Positions 11,201-43,027 of a stretch of DNA of 64,000 nucleotides are shown one piece after another. A program made the translations under genes and the position numbers. The stretch lies in contig CM055828.1 of NCBI GenBank assembly GCA_029582265.1, positions 6,555,402-6,619,401 of the forward strand, read 5' to 3'. The notes beneath the pieces are model-generated. The model ran no database searches and had not been told where the DNA came from. It worked only from the letters and a program-made list of their open reading frames with translations. Position 1 is the stretch's first letter. Every line of letters starts with the position of its first letter. Source of the DNA: Zoroaster sp. YZ-2022. Taxonomy: Eukaryota > Echinodermata > Asteroidea > Forcipulatida > Zoroasteridae.

Positions 11201-14200
11201 CTTCTCCATGGAGCACAATCCTGGCAGAACGGAGTGTCGTTGGTCGTCGTTTCCGAACTCGTCAATCATCCAACAACACATGCTGTATAAGACCCAAAAG
11301 TACATTGTGTAAGTTAGGCCAAAAAAAGAAACAAGTCTCCGGTTTCTGGTCTCCGCGCGCGTCACCCCAGACCTGCACATCAGCATTTTTAATTTTCTTT
11401 TTTTTTGCTCTGAAACAATGTCCAATTGCAGCCAAAATTGCTGGATCGATTGGAATTCTCCCGTGCTGTGTTTTAAACGACTTTTTCACATAGGGGTATG
11501 AATGTTTGCCCGATTTGTATATGGGAAATTTGGTCCTCGCATATACAATGTATCAGGTATTTCCCTGTTGGCAAAAAAAAATAATAATAAAAATAAAAGC
11601 TGAAAAAAAAAGCGTGTCAATGCACCAATTTTGAAGCCAACCATTGACCAGAAACAGGAGAATCTTTTTTGGCCTTATAGACCGTTGTCATGATACATCA
11701 TGAGCCATCTTGTTTTTCTTCCATATCAATCCATGTGACCAAAGTGAGGCTGGCAAGAAAAGATGTCCACTTTTTTACAACTACAATGAAAACCTTTAAA
11801 AAATAAAGCCTGATCTGCAAAGTGTTACGATACCTACTTATGGATACTGATGTATGCAGTGGTGCTAACACACCCCTGGGATAGAGCCTCAAATATGACG
11901 GACGAGTCCAGACGTGTCAATCCCGACCCGCCGACGTCCTCACCGACGACGATACCTCCAAATCCTAGACTGCCAGCTTTACGGAGAACATCAACTGGAA
12001 ATATCTCCTGATGATTTCAAGAAAAGTAACTATTAGAAGAACCCAGGAAATGCAGATGTGGGATTGGAACTAGAGACAGACTGGTATGACTTTGATATGG
12101 ATGAATGAATCCTTGGAGTGTCATGGCTGAGTGGTCTAGTGCATCAGACTTATGTTCTGATGGTTGAGTCGTCAGAATGTGGGTTCGAATCCTGGCCGCG
12201 ACCTTGGCAAAAACACTTTGCTTGTACTTGCTTACTCTATACCCAGGAGTAAAAATGGGTACCTGTGAGGGTACAGAGGGATGTTGTTTTTTATTAACCC
12301 TTATCATCCCCAAATCCTGCAAAATCCTCCAAGGGGCACTTTTTGGGAAAAATTCAGCACTATTGCAAACTGGTACTTTCACCTCTTCAAATGGGGCAAA
12401 ATTACTACCTGCAAAAAGTACAGGCCATAAGTGCTGAATATGAAAGATCAATGAAAATGCATGGTGCATTTTGAAGATAAGGGCATGTTTCCAAAAGTGC
12501 ACTGATGGATTTTGGAGGATTCGGGAAGGTTCCTAGCCAGAATACCTAGGGGGGTTAGGGTTATAGCCACTGTAGCACTGAGTACAGCAGCACTGAGCTG
12601 TATACTCCCATGGGAGTTCAGAATGTTTAAGGATTGATATTGGCCCAATGACCAGGGGTAATAATGTACATCATGATTCAAATATTTGGTATTCTTCTTT
12701 CAAGTTTAATTTGTTTCAAAAGGCTTGTGACTCAGACTCAATTTTCATGACTCTTGACAAGGATTCAGACTCGACCTTCATGACTCTTGAATCGGATTTG
12801 GACAGGACTGAGACTCGGACCGGAGCTTTGACGACTCAAATACAAGTCCATCACTGGGCAGTTCAAGTGGTCTACGATCTACCAATGTGACGTACCTCTT
12901 CATCCCATTGTCTCATACATGGCGCCATTTCTTGCTTCGTAAACTCCAAGGCTACCGTCTGGAAGCTTTTCTGTTCTTCTGTAAGACCTGCAGAAGCTGT
13001 TGGGGTTTGAAATAAAATGTAAAAAAATAAAAATTTAAAAAAAATTAAAAAAATTTAAAAAAAATAAATAAATAAAAAATCGCTCCTTTTTTGTACATGT
13101 GGGGCAAGGGAAAGAATGTCGTATCCAACCGCTACTTTTTGAGGGTTTTTTGGAATTTTTTTACAACCACTAACCAGTTAAAAAATGATTCCATCGATTT
13201 TTGGGGGTACAGAAAGTGAAAACTATCTTTAAAATCCACTTTTATGATGGTTTACGGACTTGATTTCCCTTCTAAAAAAATCCTCCCCTTCAGAAAATAG
13301 AAGGATCCTATTATAGTTGCCACTGCGCATGTACAATGACCGTGTTGGTCACTAACAGGGGAATTGACAAGATCAGACTGACATGACTGAGGAAGTCATC
13401 ATATACCAAAAATGCCTGATTTTTCATGAAATAAATATCCTGGAATAATTTGAAGTATATGTCCACCATCATCCATATGTTTTACTAGGTAGGTAAGATT
13501 ACATTATTGGTTATATTTAATGAGAAAAAGTGGCGGTCGGAAACGACATTCTACCCGGGGCTAGGGCCAAGGTCAAGGATACAGAGGGAATCCAATGTAT
13601 TACTATTATTAGCTATGTGACAAAAATTTTCAAAATCAACAGATTCCAATACAACTGGTGTCATTGTGAAGGTCTTGAATAGACGATTACAATGATATAA
13701 AAATTATAAGGATCATCTTCCTGTGACCAAAAATAAGGAAGTTATGACATGTTGAATCCGGCAATTTTAGGCCCGTAAATGGCAATTATTTTATAAGGAA
13801 AAACATAAGAAATGTAAATTTGACTTGTGACCCGTTTCCAAGATTTTCTCGGATTCCATATCATAACTTTCTTAATTCTTGTCCGATTTTCAAAAGGTTG
13901 GTATCACTGGAATGCTTGGGAAAAGAGGAAGAATAATAACCTATTTCCAGGCTAATTCAATGATTAGTTTGTTTTGTAGTGCTGATTTACAAATAAGAAA
14001 TACAAAAAAAATAATGAAAAAAAAAAAAATTACTCAAATCTGAGGATTATTTTCCTATTTTTACACTGAAATCTTCGAAAGATTCTCATCCCAGATTTAA
14101 TTAAATATTAGAACAGTTTATAAATTATATTGGACTGGAAAGATAAAACAAAATAATGAAAATAAATTACTCACATCTGAGAATTTTTAATATTTATAGT

Positions 14201-15515
14201 ATAAATTATACTGAAATCCGCGAGAAATTCTTATCCCTGATTTAATTAAACATTATAAAAAATAATAAATGATATTGGACTGAAAATATGAAGGAAAAAA
14301 TGAAATAGGTTCATGAGAACTAATATTTATTGTGTTACGCCGATGTATATTAGGTTTAACACGGACGATTTATCGGACTGAAAATTGGTAGGTCTAACGA
14401 TCGCTGAAGCGCGCGCAATAAAATCTTTGGTTGACATCGATTTCTGTGCATCAAAAACGTAACTGCTAATCCTCCAATCGCCGTCAAAATTGGCCAAGAG
14501 GTAGAAAACAAGTATAGAAAAATTAATATTGTGGTTTGATAAGGTGTTTTAATCACCTTTGAGTAAATCGTCGATGGTTTTGATGAGCAAGAACAAACCC
14601 AAACTTCGAGAATTTTTTTTGGAAACTTCTCGATGCCGCATTCAGAAAATTTGAGAACGACGTTGAAGTAGAATATGTGATCTACGTCTTCGGAAAAAAA
14701 AACTCCTGGGTACGTCCAAAAGAACAGCCTCAGCGAAACGTTACAAAACGCTATCTCCACCACGGCGATTCAACCCGAGATTGAGGCCGCGGCCGAAAAG
14801 ATTTGCGACAATGCGTGGGATACGCACATACCTACTATTATTAGCACTGGAATTGGGCTAGTCTCATGTCTGTAGTCAAATGCTTGTTTGAAATATACTG
14901 TTACAAATTTATTCATCTGATAAAGGGAGGACATTCAGTTAATAACTATTGCGCTGTGCAATCAAATCTTGCATGGACGACAATGATCATCAGCTGAACA
15001 TTGACGCATTAACCCTAACTCCCTAGGCATTGTACTAAAACAATAAAAATCCTTCAAAATCCTACAACTGGCTTTGTTGTCTAGGGAGTTAGGGTTAAAG
15101 CTGGTCACACAGTGATGATGTCATGGTTACATTGGTGATTCATTGCAATGTCATGATGTGGCATTTTGGCAAGGCATTATTTTAAATGGAAAATATCTTT
15201 CAGGTATGTTTTTTTTCAATTTGAGACTATGTAGCGGTGTTGAGGAGGTATGACCATGGAGGTAGCTATTTCTGCTACATACAGGGAGATTTCCCCCCAT
15301 ATGATGTACGGCGGATAGACTGAACCATATGATGAATGAACCCCAGTTACTCGACTGTTATTATTCAACAATATCACAAACAACTTACGGTCAATACTTA
15401 TGCATCTATGCGATACACGGGGTGATGCTTTGGGTGGTACTAGGAATCGATTTGAACTCCATGACTTCATGGGAAAACCTCGAAAACACATCCCCAATCG
15501 ACCACAAAATGCCAT
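5205..15515 (-). CDS. ACAD8: Isobutyryl-CoA dehydrogenase, mitochondrial (acyl-CoA dehydrogenase family member 8)
   Basis: Ten coding exons: 15515-15389, 12996-12896, 12007-11838, 11282-11096, 10106-9969, 9472-9364, 8501-8377, 7960-7808, 6350-6248, 5257-5205. Phases join throughout to 1266 nt, 421 residues plus TAA (human ACAD8 is 415). ACAD8 is a mitochondrial-matrix FAD enzyme that oxidises isobutyryl-CoA to methacrylyl-CoA in valine breakdown. Residues 1-41 contain no acidic residue and several Arg/Lys, as in a mitochondrial presequence; exon 1 joins exon 2 as [12 protein letters not shown], matching the human CIDPSMGLNEEQ region. Signature [12 protein letters not shown] is at 165-176; [17 protein letters not shown] and VRKQFG follow. 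Exon 9 has [14 protein letters not shown] and HEILEG; Glu404 is the expected catalytic base. The C-terminus is ISRDLLQE. The ACAD8 assignment over other acyl-CoA dehydrogenases rests on near-continuous similarity. No break or missing residue was seen. Confidence 0.95.
5563..5733 (+). mobile_element. Palindromic short retroposon, copy 2
   Basis: Flanked by the 11-bp direct repeat AAAATGAGAAA (5552-5562 and 5734-5744). Arms meet near 5635. The right end is ...GTTTTACCT, as in the other copies. It lies in the last ACAD8 intron and lacks the central CTGAGGACGATCAG block of the longer copies. Confidence 0.75.
6060..6223 (-). mobile_element. Short repeat related to 37732-37948
   Basis: Contains AACAGGGCATGGAATC, TTTTAGATTAACTCAGTGAC and GATAAGGTCATATTACCGTT in inverted order relative to the fuller element at 37732-37948. 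It ends about 25 bp from the ACAD8 exon 9 splice donor. One terminus is missing or diverged. Confidence 0.55.
6577..6745 (-). mobile_element. tRNA-derived SINE, family B
   Basis: Read on the minus strand it has a tRNA-like head: GCTCGGTGGTCGAGAGGTTA (A-box region), then GGTTCGAATCCCGCCCGAGC (B box), and the tail carries GTGTAGGGCAAAATTAAATC. It is not a tRNA gene: no closed cloverleaf, and it recurs at 7480, 9760, 46385 and 46632. Confidence 0.72.
7480..7720 (+). mobile_element. tRNA-derived SINE, family B, rearranged copy
   Basis: B box GGTTCGAATCCCGCCCGAGT at about 7609-7628, followed by TTTTTTCACAGACACTCGGA and the terminal CGGTGTAGGGCAAAATTAAA. The A-box half is replaced by a duplicated TTTTGCCCTACA segment, so the head is incomplete. 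Confidence 0.65.
9000..9266. mobile_element. TIR element rich in GGGAAC/GTTCCC, copy 1
   Basis: Inverted termini GGGAATGTCTCATAACT (9000-9016) and AGTTATGAGACGCTCCCT (9249-9266) match at 15-16 positions. The interior is a run of imperfect GTTCC/GGAAC palindromes. A longer relative is at 18237-18738. It lies in an ACAD8 intron. Confidence 0.65.
9760..9885 (+). mobile_element. tRNA-derived SINE, family B, fragment
   Basis: CAGGAGGTTGTGGGTTCGAG, a degenerate CACAGACCCTTGGGGGCACT and CAAATATA remain. The promoter head is decayed. Confidence 0.5.
10362..10673. mobile_element. piggyBac-like MITE (CCCTCCTA termini)
   Basis: Starts CCCCTCCTACTACT after TTTA and ends TATAGTAGGAGGG before TTAA (10674-10677). 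Near-identical in full to 55500-55807, including a set of GTCAAAA-containing motifs. It lies in the ACAD8 intron between exons 4 and 5. Confidence 0.72.
11317..11674. mobile_element. PIF/Harbinger-like MITE close to an ACAD8 splice acceptor
   Basis: Begins GGCCAAAAAAAGAAACAAGT and ends AATCTTTTTTGGCC, with TTA on each side (11314-11316 and 11675-11677). GGCC termini and a 3-bp TWA duplication are the Harbinger pattern. Related copies are at 32386-32638 and an end at 18740-18791. Its nearer end is about 34 bp upstream of the splice acceptor of ACAD8 exon 4 (exon starts 11282). Confidence 0.7.
12113..12672 (+). mobile_element. tRNA-derived SINE, family A, interrupted by a MITE
   Basis: Head: TGGCTGAGTGG (A box) and GGTTCGAATCC (B box), then TACCCAGGAGTAAAAATGGG. 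The body stops at about 12297 and resumes at about 12561 with CACTGAGCTGTATACTCCCA and GGCCCAATGACCAGGGGTAA. The gap is exactly the piggyBac-like element at 12298-12560. Confidence 0.75.
12298..12560. mobile_element. piggyBac-like MITE inserted in a SINE
   Basis: Flanked by TTAA (12294-12297) and TTAT (12561-12564). Ends are CCCTTATC and GGGGTTAGGG. The interior is closely similar to 937-1469 but without the retroposon found there, so it shows the empty-site state of that nested insertion. Confidence 0.68.
13109..13556 (+). mobile_element. hAT-like MITE, full copy
   Basis: Termini GGAAAGAATGTCGTATCC and GGAAACGACATTCTACCC are inverted copies extending about 32 bp. Flanks are GGGGCAAG (13101-13108) and GGGGCTAG (13557-13564), an 8-bp duplication with one change. 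448 bp, no coding capacity. It lies in ACAD8 intron 1. Confidence 0.82.
14356..14870. other. Unexplained open frames on both strands
   Basis: The minus strand holds a 135-codon ATG frame (14763-14356) with a hydrophobic run around residues 75-105. The plus strand is also open for about 66 codons (about 14584-14781) and, in another frame, about 60 codons. Base composition differs from the flanking AT-rich tract, with CpG at the right end (GCCGCGGCCG near 14787). No splice context ties it to ACAD8, whose intron 1 contains it. I recognise no family; it may be a decayed element. Confidence 0.25.
15013..15094. mobile_element. Minimal piggyBac-like MITE (82 bp)
   Basis: TTAA on both sides (15009-15012 and 15095-15098). 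Inverted ends CCCTAACTCCCTAG / CTAGGGAGTTAGGG are 14 bp and perfect. It is an internally deleted relative of 45197-45499. Confidence 0.75.
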
Positions 15516-16082
15516 CTCGATTACTGCATAGATTACTGCGACAGCAGGAGCATGGATGGCACGTTAATCAACTGCTGAGCACCAGACTTTTTGTATGGTT
15601 CTTTGAACATTCTTTCATGACTGGTACCTAACCACCCATAAGTTTCGTGATCGTGCAGTACAGACGCACCTCCTTGATTGACCAATCAAATCGCTTCATC
15701 AAGTGCCAACTAATCTTTCGAGTAAAAAAAGTTATGCACATTTTAAATTACTTAACTGCACTAGTGACTTAGTGTGGTATAAGAGACAGGATCCCCATTT
15801 TTTGCACCGATGAATTATCTTCCAGTAGAAAAACTTATTTTCAAGATAAGAACCCACTCTTATTTCATACAGGGAGACAAAATTTGGATAATCAAATTGG
15901 CATTTTAAAGCCATTTACTCTAAGTATTAGTAATGGAGTGGCAAAAGTTCTTTGAATCAAGACATAGGCCTACATTAAACCATGGATCTGGGGGAAAAGT
16001 AACACAACCAGCCTATAAATGTTTTAGCTTATGACAGTTACCGCCAAAAGATAATGAAAATTATAATAATTTGTAATTAATG

Positions 16083-16140
16083 TAATAATATAATGCGCCT
16101 TAAGCACCAGTTTAGTGGATACGTGCGCTATATAAGTTCA

Positions 16141-16172
<32 letters not shown>
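16083..16172 (+). mobile_element. SINE family A, 3' tail only
   Basis: GCGCCTTAAGCACCAGTTTA, GTGGATACGTGCGCTATATA and a (TTA)n run match the 3' end of the SINE at 37953-38323. This is a 5'-truncated copy. Confidence 0.65.
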
Positions 16173-16173
<1 letters not shown>

Positions 16174-16576
16174 AATGCATTCAGATATGTCATGTACAAT
16201 TTAATGTTGAATTTTTGTCACCAGTTGAGAAATTGTTTTGACACAAAATATTTAAAAGGAGCTTTGAAACTTTAAACCAAGTAAAGTTTCATGTCAAACT
16301 GTGATCATTGATGTTTTTTGAGATAACCAATAGTGTACATGGGACTTTTATTTTTTTAAATAAATAATAATTGTCTTTGTTTTAATTATCCTGGTATTTT
16401 TTGCATTACAATGCATGCAGGATTTGCTAAGGGAACGTGCTGGAAAACTGGCTGAGAAAACAGATGAAAAGACAACTAGTGCACATACTAAATACAGTAA
16501 ATGACGAGAAAACTGGGAAAACATCTTCACAGACACAGGCTTGAATTAATGTGACGATGCCAATACCAAATCCCCC

Positions 16577-16861
16577 TTAGATTTGAGATCAAGTCGTAGA
16601 CTGGCCGTATGTATTTGTCTGTGGGGATGCACTCCATGATGATTCATTGCATGCACTCTGTGCATTGACCGCGTCAACTACCTTGATCCCCATACATGTA
16701 CTTGCCATTGGCAGCAGTGAATCACCACGAGTACGAAGGAGCATTCAACCTACACGAACATACGCAATGCCGCACGTTGAGGGCATTTCAAATAGCGCTA
16801 TGACAGACTGTGTACAGTACACAGACAGATACGGCTAATATACAGACTTGATCTCAAGTCT
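16577..16861. mobile_element. TIR element with a 9-bp target duplication (possible Mutator-like MITE)
   Basis: The 9-bp direct repeat AAATCCCCC lies at 16568-16576 and 16862-16870. Inverted ends share AGA(T/C)TTGAGATCAAGTC, and homology extends further in (CCGTAT...GTCTGTG / CACAGACAGATACGG). A 9-bp duplication fits Mutator-like elements; the superfamily is inference. Confidence 0.6.
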
Positions 16862-17310
16862 AAATCCCCCAAACAAAACAAAAAAAATAAATAAATAAAA
16901 AAAGCAGATACTAATTTTGTTTGATCATAGATCATTTAAATGGAATTTATTAATATATTTAAAAATCATTAATACAAATGTACAAAAATATACATCTTTC
17001 TTAAAATTCAGTTTTACAAAGTGAAAAATAACAGGTTGTTCTTCATATTTTAAAAGGAAAATTTGTCAGGTCAGAGCAACAAAGTCATATCTAAAAAATG
17101 CGACATAAATTTGAATACAATAAGAGGGTTTAGTGTAACAACATTGTATGTGCTTCCACTGCTTACTTGCGTGTTCAACCGAGAACTCTGTAAAAAGATG
17201 CAATGTTGCTGCATAATAGTTAACTTTGTTTAAAGTGGCATTTCACAGGTAATTTTGTTTTTAATCGGTACACTTTTATTTTCCATGGAGAAACAAAATA
17301 AAAGTAAAAA

Positions 17311-17575
17311 ATCCTGAAAAATGGGTAGCGGGGCCTGGGTCTCCCTTTGGTCTAGAGGACAAAGCCCCCTGAACCTCCTGGATGTTTAATTTTGGAGGAT
17401 TTACAGACTCTCCACATCCCAACAAACAAAAAACTAGAGGTTTGGACATAATACAGGCTACTTTTTCTTTCCTTGGTGGCTACTTCTCTTCTTTCAAGAA
17501 CATTTTGAGGCAAAGGGAGATTTGTAAAAAAAAAAAAAAAAACTTAAAATCAGGAAAATCACAGGCCTGATTTAA
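17311..17575. repeat. Dispersed repeat shared with 36228-36460
   Basis: Shares GGATTTACAGACTCTCCACA, CTAGAGGTTTGGACA and TTTCCTTGGTGGCTACTT in the same order with 36228-36460. Ends are not resolved and no target duplication is evident. Confidence 0.6.
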
Positions 17576-18236
17576 TGAGATATATTCACAAAATAACTGA
17601 CCAAAGCATAGTTTAACAGTCCACATGTGCCAAATAACCACTTCACTCAGTGCTTTGTACACTTCGTAAGCCCAAGGCAGGCGATGTTTGTAGTACAGCT
17701 GTATTTTTAACATGGTTAATGTGGGATACAAGACCATTTGATTGAATCCAACCTATATGAGCAAATGTAGCTTAAAAAAACGGTAGGTTTTGCTATAACA
17801 TTTATTTAAAACAATTTTTTTTATGAAGGTAATCTATGATGTTACTTCTGTCGGTTTCAAGAGCACTTTTATTCCAAGTACTTTGCATATTAATGTATAC
17901 TCACGGAATTTAAAAATGCATCATCCCAATATTTCACATATTTTTCAACAGCAGATTATTGCAGTGAGAAATAAGAACATAGGTTAACAATTTATGAGCG
18001 CAAATTTTCACATCATACTGACACAATAAAAGTGCTATGTATAATTATGGCTTCAATTTATCACTGCATATAAGTTATACATATTTATTGAGAAATATAA
18101 GTTGATGCGTTTTTAAATTCCGTGAGTGTACATAACTTAAACAAAATAATTTAATATACATCATTTTCATTTATAAATATAAAGTACTTTAGTGAACCAC
18201 ATTGTTTGTTCTTTATTGCTGTTCCCTAAGTTCTTT

Positions 18237-18738
18237 AAGGAGCATCTCAAAACTCAAAACTCAAAATTTGGAACGTTCCTCTCTGGAACACAGTGCGTTT
18301 CCGAAAGAAACATTCAGTGTTACCAATGGGTATGGCAGCTGTTCCAAAAGGGAATGCCTGATGTGTACTTGATAATGGAATGTTCCCAACGGAACGTTCC
18401 TTTTGGGAACACAAAGTGTTCTGAAATGGAACACCGTCCTGTTTCCAGAGAGAACAGCGTTAGTTCCAGATAGGAACAGGCAGAGTTCCCAATGGAACGT
18501 TCCTTTTGGGAACACAAAGTGTTCTGAAATGGAACACCGTCCTGTTTCCAGAGAGAACAGCGTTAGTTCCAGATAGGAACAGGCAGAGTTCCCAATGGAA
18601 CGTTCCTTTTGGGAACACAAAGCGTTCTGAAATAGAACACCGTCCTGTTTCCAGAGAGAACAGCGTTAGTTCCAGATAGGAACAGGCAGAGTTCCCAATG
18701 GGACGTTCCAACCATTTTCGAGTTATGACACACTCCCT
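18237..18738. mobile_element. TIR element rich in GGAAC/GTTCC, with internal 104-bp tandem copies
   Basis: The right end AGTTATGACACACTCCCT (18721-18738) and left end AAGGAGCATCTCAAAACT (18237-18254) are degenerate inverted copies, related to those at 9000-9266. The interior 18391-18710 is a head-to-tail array of about three units of 103-104 bp (starts 18391, 18494, 18598), each containing GGAACGTTCCTTTTGGGAAC. The open frames here are repeat artefacts. Confidence 0.7.
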
Positions 18739-18739
18739 C

Positions 18740-18791
18740 ACTAGTCTGAGGACGAGTGAGGAGACCAGAAACCGGAGACTATTTTTTGGCC
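18740..18791. mobile_element. PIF/Harbinger-like MITE end, solo
   Basis: GAGACCAGAAACCGGAGACT followed by a T run and GGCC, then TTA, matches the right end of 32386-32638 and the inverted left end of 11317-11674. The other terminus was not found. It begins about 23 bp after the stop codon of the 915-residue gene, so it probably lies in that 3' UTR. Confidence 0.55.
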
Positions 18792-18814
18792 TTATTTAGC
18801 ATCTTGCCGGCATC

Positions 18815-40806
<21,992 letters not shown>

Positions 40807-41554
40807 GACTGTAGAAATTTTTTGGACGTCCTAAGTAAATTAATCTCGATCTACTTTCATGATTATTTTATAGAGCGGCGTATTGTTGCTACGCTACCAA
40901 CGTTGAGGGCGGGCTTGAACTTTTGCGGCAGCCAATTTATAAACGGCCGTCGGCTAGGATATCGATAATAATAAGAAAGGAGTTCCAATGAGATTTCTGA
41001 CACCATGTAGATGGTGTTATCCTATTTGTATCCTTTTATTCAACTATAAAAATAAATTTTCTTTAATTGTTTGAATAAATTAAAAAGCTAATTCACTGTT
41101 TATAGGAAATTGTATAGTCTTGAGTACTGTCATAATTATAAAGTATTTAAAACATCATCAACTACTAAAAAATTGAAGTATGCAAATCAATGATGTCATG
41201 TCCCAAAACAAGAAAATCCAACACCCGTGATTGTGTGTCATTTCGCCCATGATTCTTGTCATTTTAAACAAAATTGTCAAAATAAACTTCAACTAGTAGA
41301 AAGGGTGAGTTTCATGAAGACCTATATATTAATATATATTTTAGATGAACGTTTATTCAATGGATTAATCTGGAACTTGATTAATTAATCCTGGTTCTTA
41401 GCAAAGAAAAGTTGATTATTGGGTAAGAAGGTCAACTCGACCAAAGATGGATACCTTTTCTAGTTGATAATAATCGCAATACCATCATAATTATGTCAAA
41501 TTTTCTGGTTCATAATTTTAATTTAACCCATTTAACAACCTACCTGTAAAAGTT

Positions 41555-42091
41555 GGGTAGAATGTCGTATCCGACCGCCACTTTTTCTCATTAAATATAA
41601 CCAATAATGTAATCTTACCTACCTAGTAGTAGTAAAAGGTGGAGAAAATATGGATGATGATGGACATATACTTCAAATTATTCCAGGAAAACTATCTTTA
41701 AAATCCACTTTTATGATGGTTTTCGGACTTGATTTCCCTTCTAAAAAAATCCTCCCCTTCAGAAAATAGAAGGATCCTATCAGGCATTTTTGGTATACGA
41801 TGACTTCCTCAGTCATGTCAGTCTGATCTTGTCAACTCCCCCATAAGTGACCAACGCGGTCACTGTACATGCGCAGTGGCAACTATAATAGGATCCTTCT
41901 ATTTTCTGAAGGGGAGGATTTTTTTAGAAGGGAAATCAAGTCCGAAAACCATCATAAAAGTGGATTTTAAAGATAGTTTTCGCTTTCTGTACCCCCAAAA
42001 ATCGATGGAATCATTTTTTAACTGGTTAGTGGTTGTAAACAAATTTACAAAAAACCCTTCAAAAGTGGCGGTCGGATACAACATTCTTTCC
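41555..42091 (-). mobile_element. hAT-like MITE with an internal inverted duplication
   Basis: Perfect 8-bp duplication TAAAAGTT (41547-41554 and 42092-42099). Ends GGGTAGAATGTCGTATCC and GGATACAACATTCTTTCC. At 41688-41780 a segment present once in sister copies appears a second time, inverted relative to 41888-41980, making a hairpin with about 93-bp arms. Confidence 0.85.
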
Positions 42092-42309
42092 TAAAAGTTT
42101 TCTGAGTAATGAGAAAAGTGGGGAAAACATTCACAATTAAAAAAAAACACTTTGACTAACAGTTATTCAGCAAAAATTTTATGATAGGCCTACCTGGCTT
42201 TATTTGTATAAAATTGTGCATAACGTTGACATTAATATTTTTCTCTGAAATGAGAGCACTCCATACATAATAATATATTAATTTGTAATAATTTGTATAA
42301 TCAGGTAGT

Positions 42310-42490
42310 TACCAACGTTGGGCCTTCCCAAGGAGCCACAAAAGCCGTGGCCTCCATTGCCTTACTCTTGGCCTTAGTGCCCCTTATAAATGTTCCATAG
42401 ACATTCTGATATTCTAAAGGAAGTGGCCTTTACTCTGTGGCCTTGCCCCTAATAGAATGAATTTCCAGGCCTGATGTGATGAATGAAACC
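42310..42490. repeat. Short dispersed repeat shared with about 10195-10355
   Basis: GGCCTCCATTGCCTTACTCT TGGCCTTAGTGCCCC and ATTTCCAGGCCTGA blocks recur as GGCCTCCGTTGCCCTGGTCT and ATTCTAGGACTGA near 10231. Ends unresolved. Confidence 0.5.
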
Positions 42491-42498
42491 TGGATAAA

Positions 42499-42955
42499 GG
42501 AAAGAATGTCGTATCCGACCGCCACTTTTTAAGGGGTTTTGGGCAATTTTTTTGCAACCGCTAACCAGTTAAAAAATTATTCTATCGATTTTTGGGGGTA
42601 CAGAAAGCGAAAACTATCTTTAAAATCCACGTTTATGATAGTTTTCAGACTTTATTTCCCTTCTAAAAAAAATCCTCCCCTTCAGAAAATAGAAGGATCC
42701 TATTATAGTTGCCACTGCGCATGTACAATGACCATGTTGGTCACTAACGGGGGAGTTGAAAAGATCAGACTGACATGACTGAGGAAGTCATCATATACCA
42801 AAAATGCCTGATTTTTCATGAAATAAATATCCTGGAATAATTTGAAGTATATGTCCATCATCATCCATATGTTCTCCACCTTACTGGGTAGGTAAGATTA
42901 CTTTATTGGTTATATTGAATGAAAAAAAATGGCGGTCAGATACAACATTCTACCC
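42499..42955 (+). mobile_element. hAT-like MITE immediately upstream of CHMP2A
   Basis: Perfect 8-bp duplication TGGATAAA (42491-42498 and 42956-42963). 457 bp, closely similar to 13109-13556. Its right end is 72 bp from the CHMP2A start codon. Confidence 0.88.
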
Positions 42956-43027
42956 TGGATAAATTTGATGAATCTTTCCCTGCTCTGTACAGAAATTCTT
43001 CTGTGTTTGACACCATTCATAGCAACG

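Larger units (their letters stand above)
15516..18814. other. Spacer between ACAD8 and the next minus-strand gene
   Basis: The right part of this 3.3 kb should include the 3' UTR of the 915-residue gene and the left part the ACAD8 5' flank. It holds a SINE tail, a possible Mutator-like MITE, a dispersed repeat and a TIR element with internal tandem copies, listed separately. No further coding exon was recognised. Confidence 0.55.
40807..43027. promoter_or_regulatory. Divergent spacer between the 915-residue gene and CHMP2A
   Basis: The two start codons lie 2.2 kb apart and face away from each other. Next to the minus-strand start (40808-40960) is a patch with CpGs (AGAGCGGCGTATTGTTGCTA, AACGGCCGTCGGCTAG), the likelier promoter. 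On the CHMP2A side, CTCTGTACAG ending at 42992 could be a 3' splice site, so the CHMP2A start may follow a 5' UTR intron that contains the MITEs at 41555 and 42499. A shared bidirectional promoter is possible but not shown. Confidence 0.4.

Noticed and set aside
12017..12502. 161-codon minus-strand frame
   Set aside because: It crosses a SINE-MITE junction, so it cannot be an ancestral coding unit.
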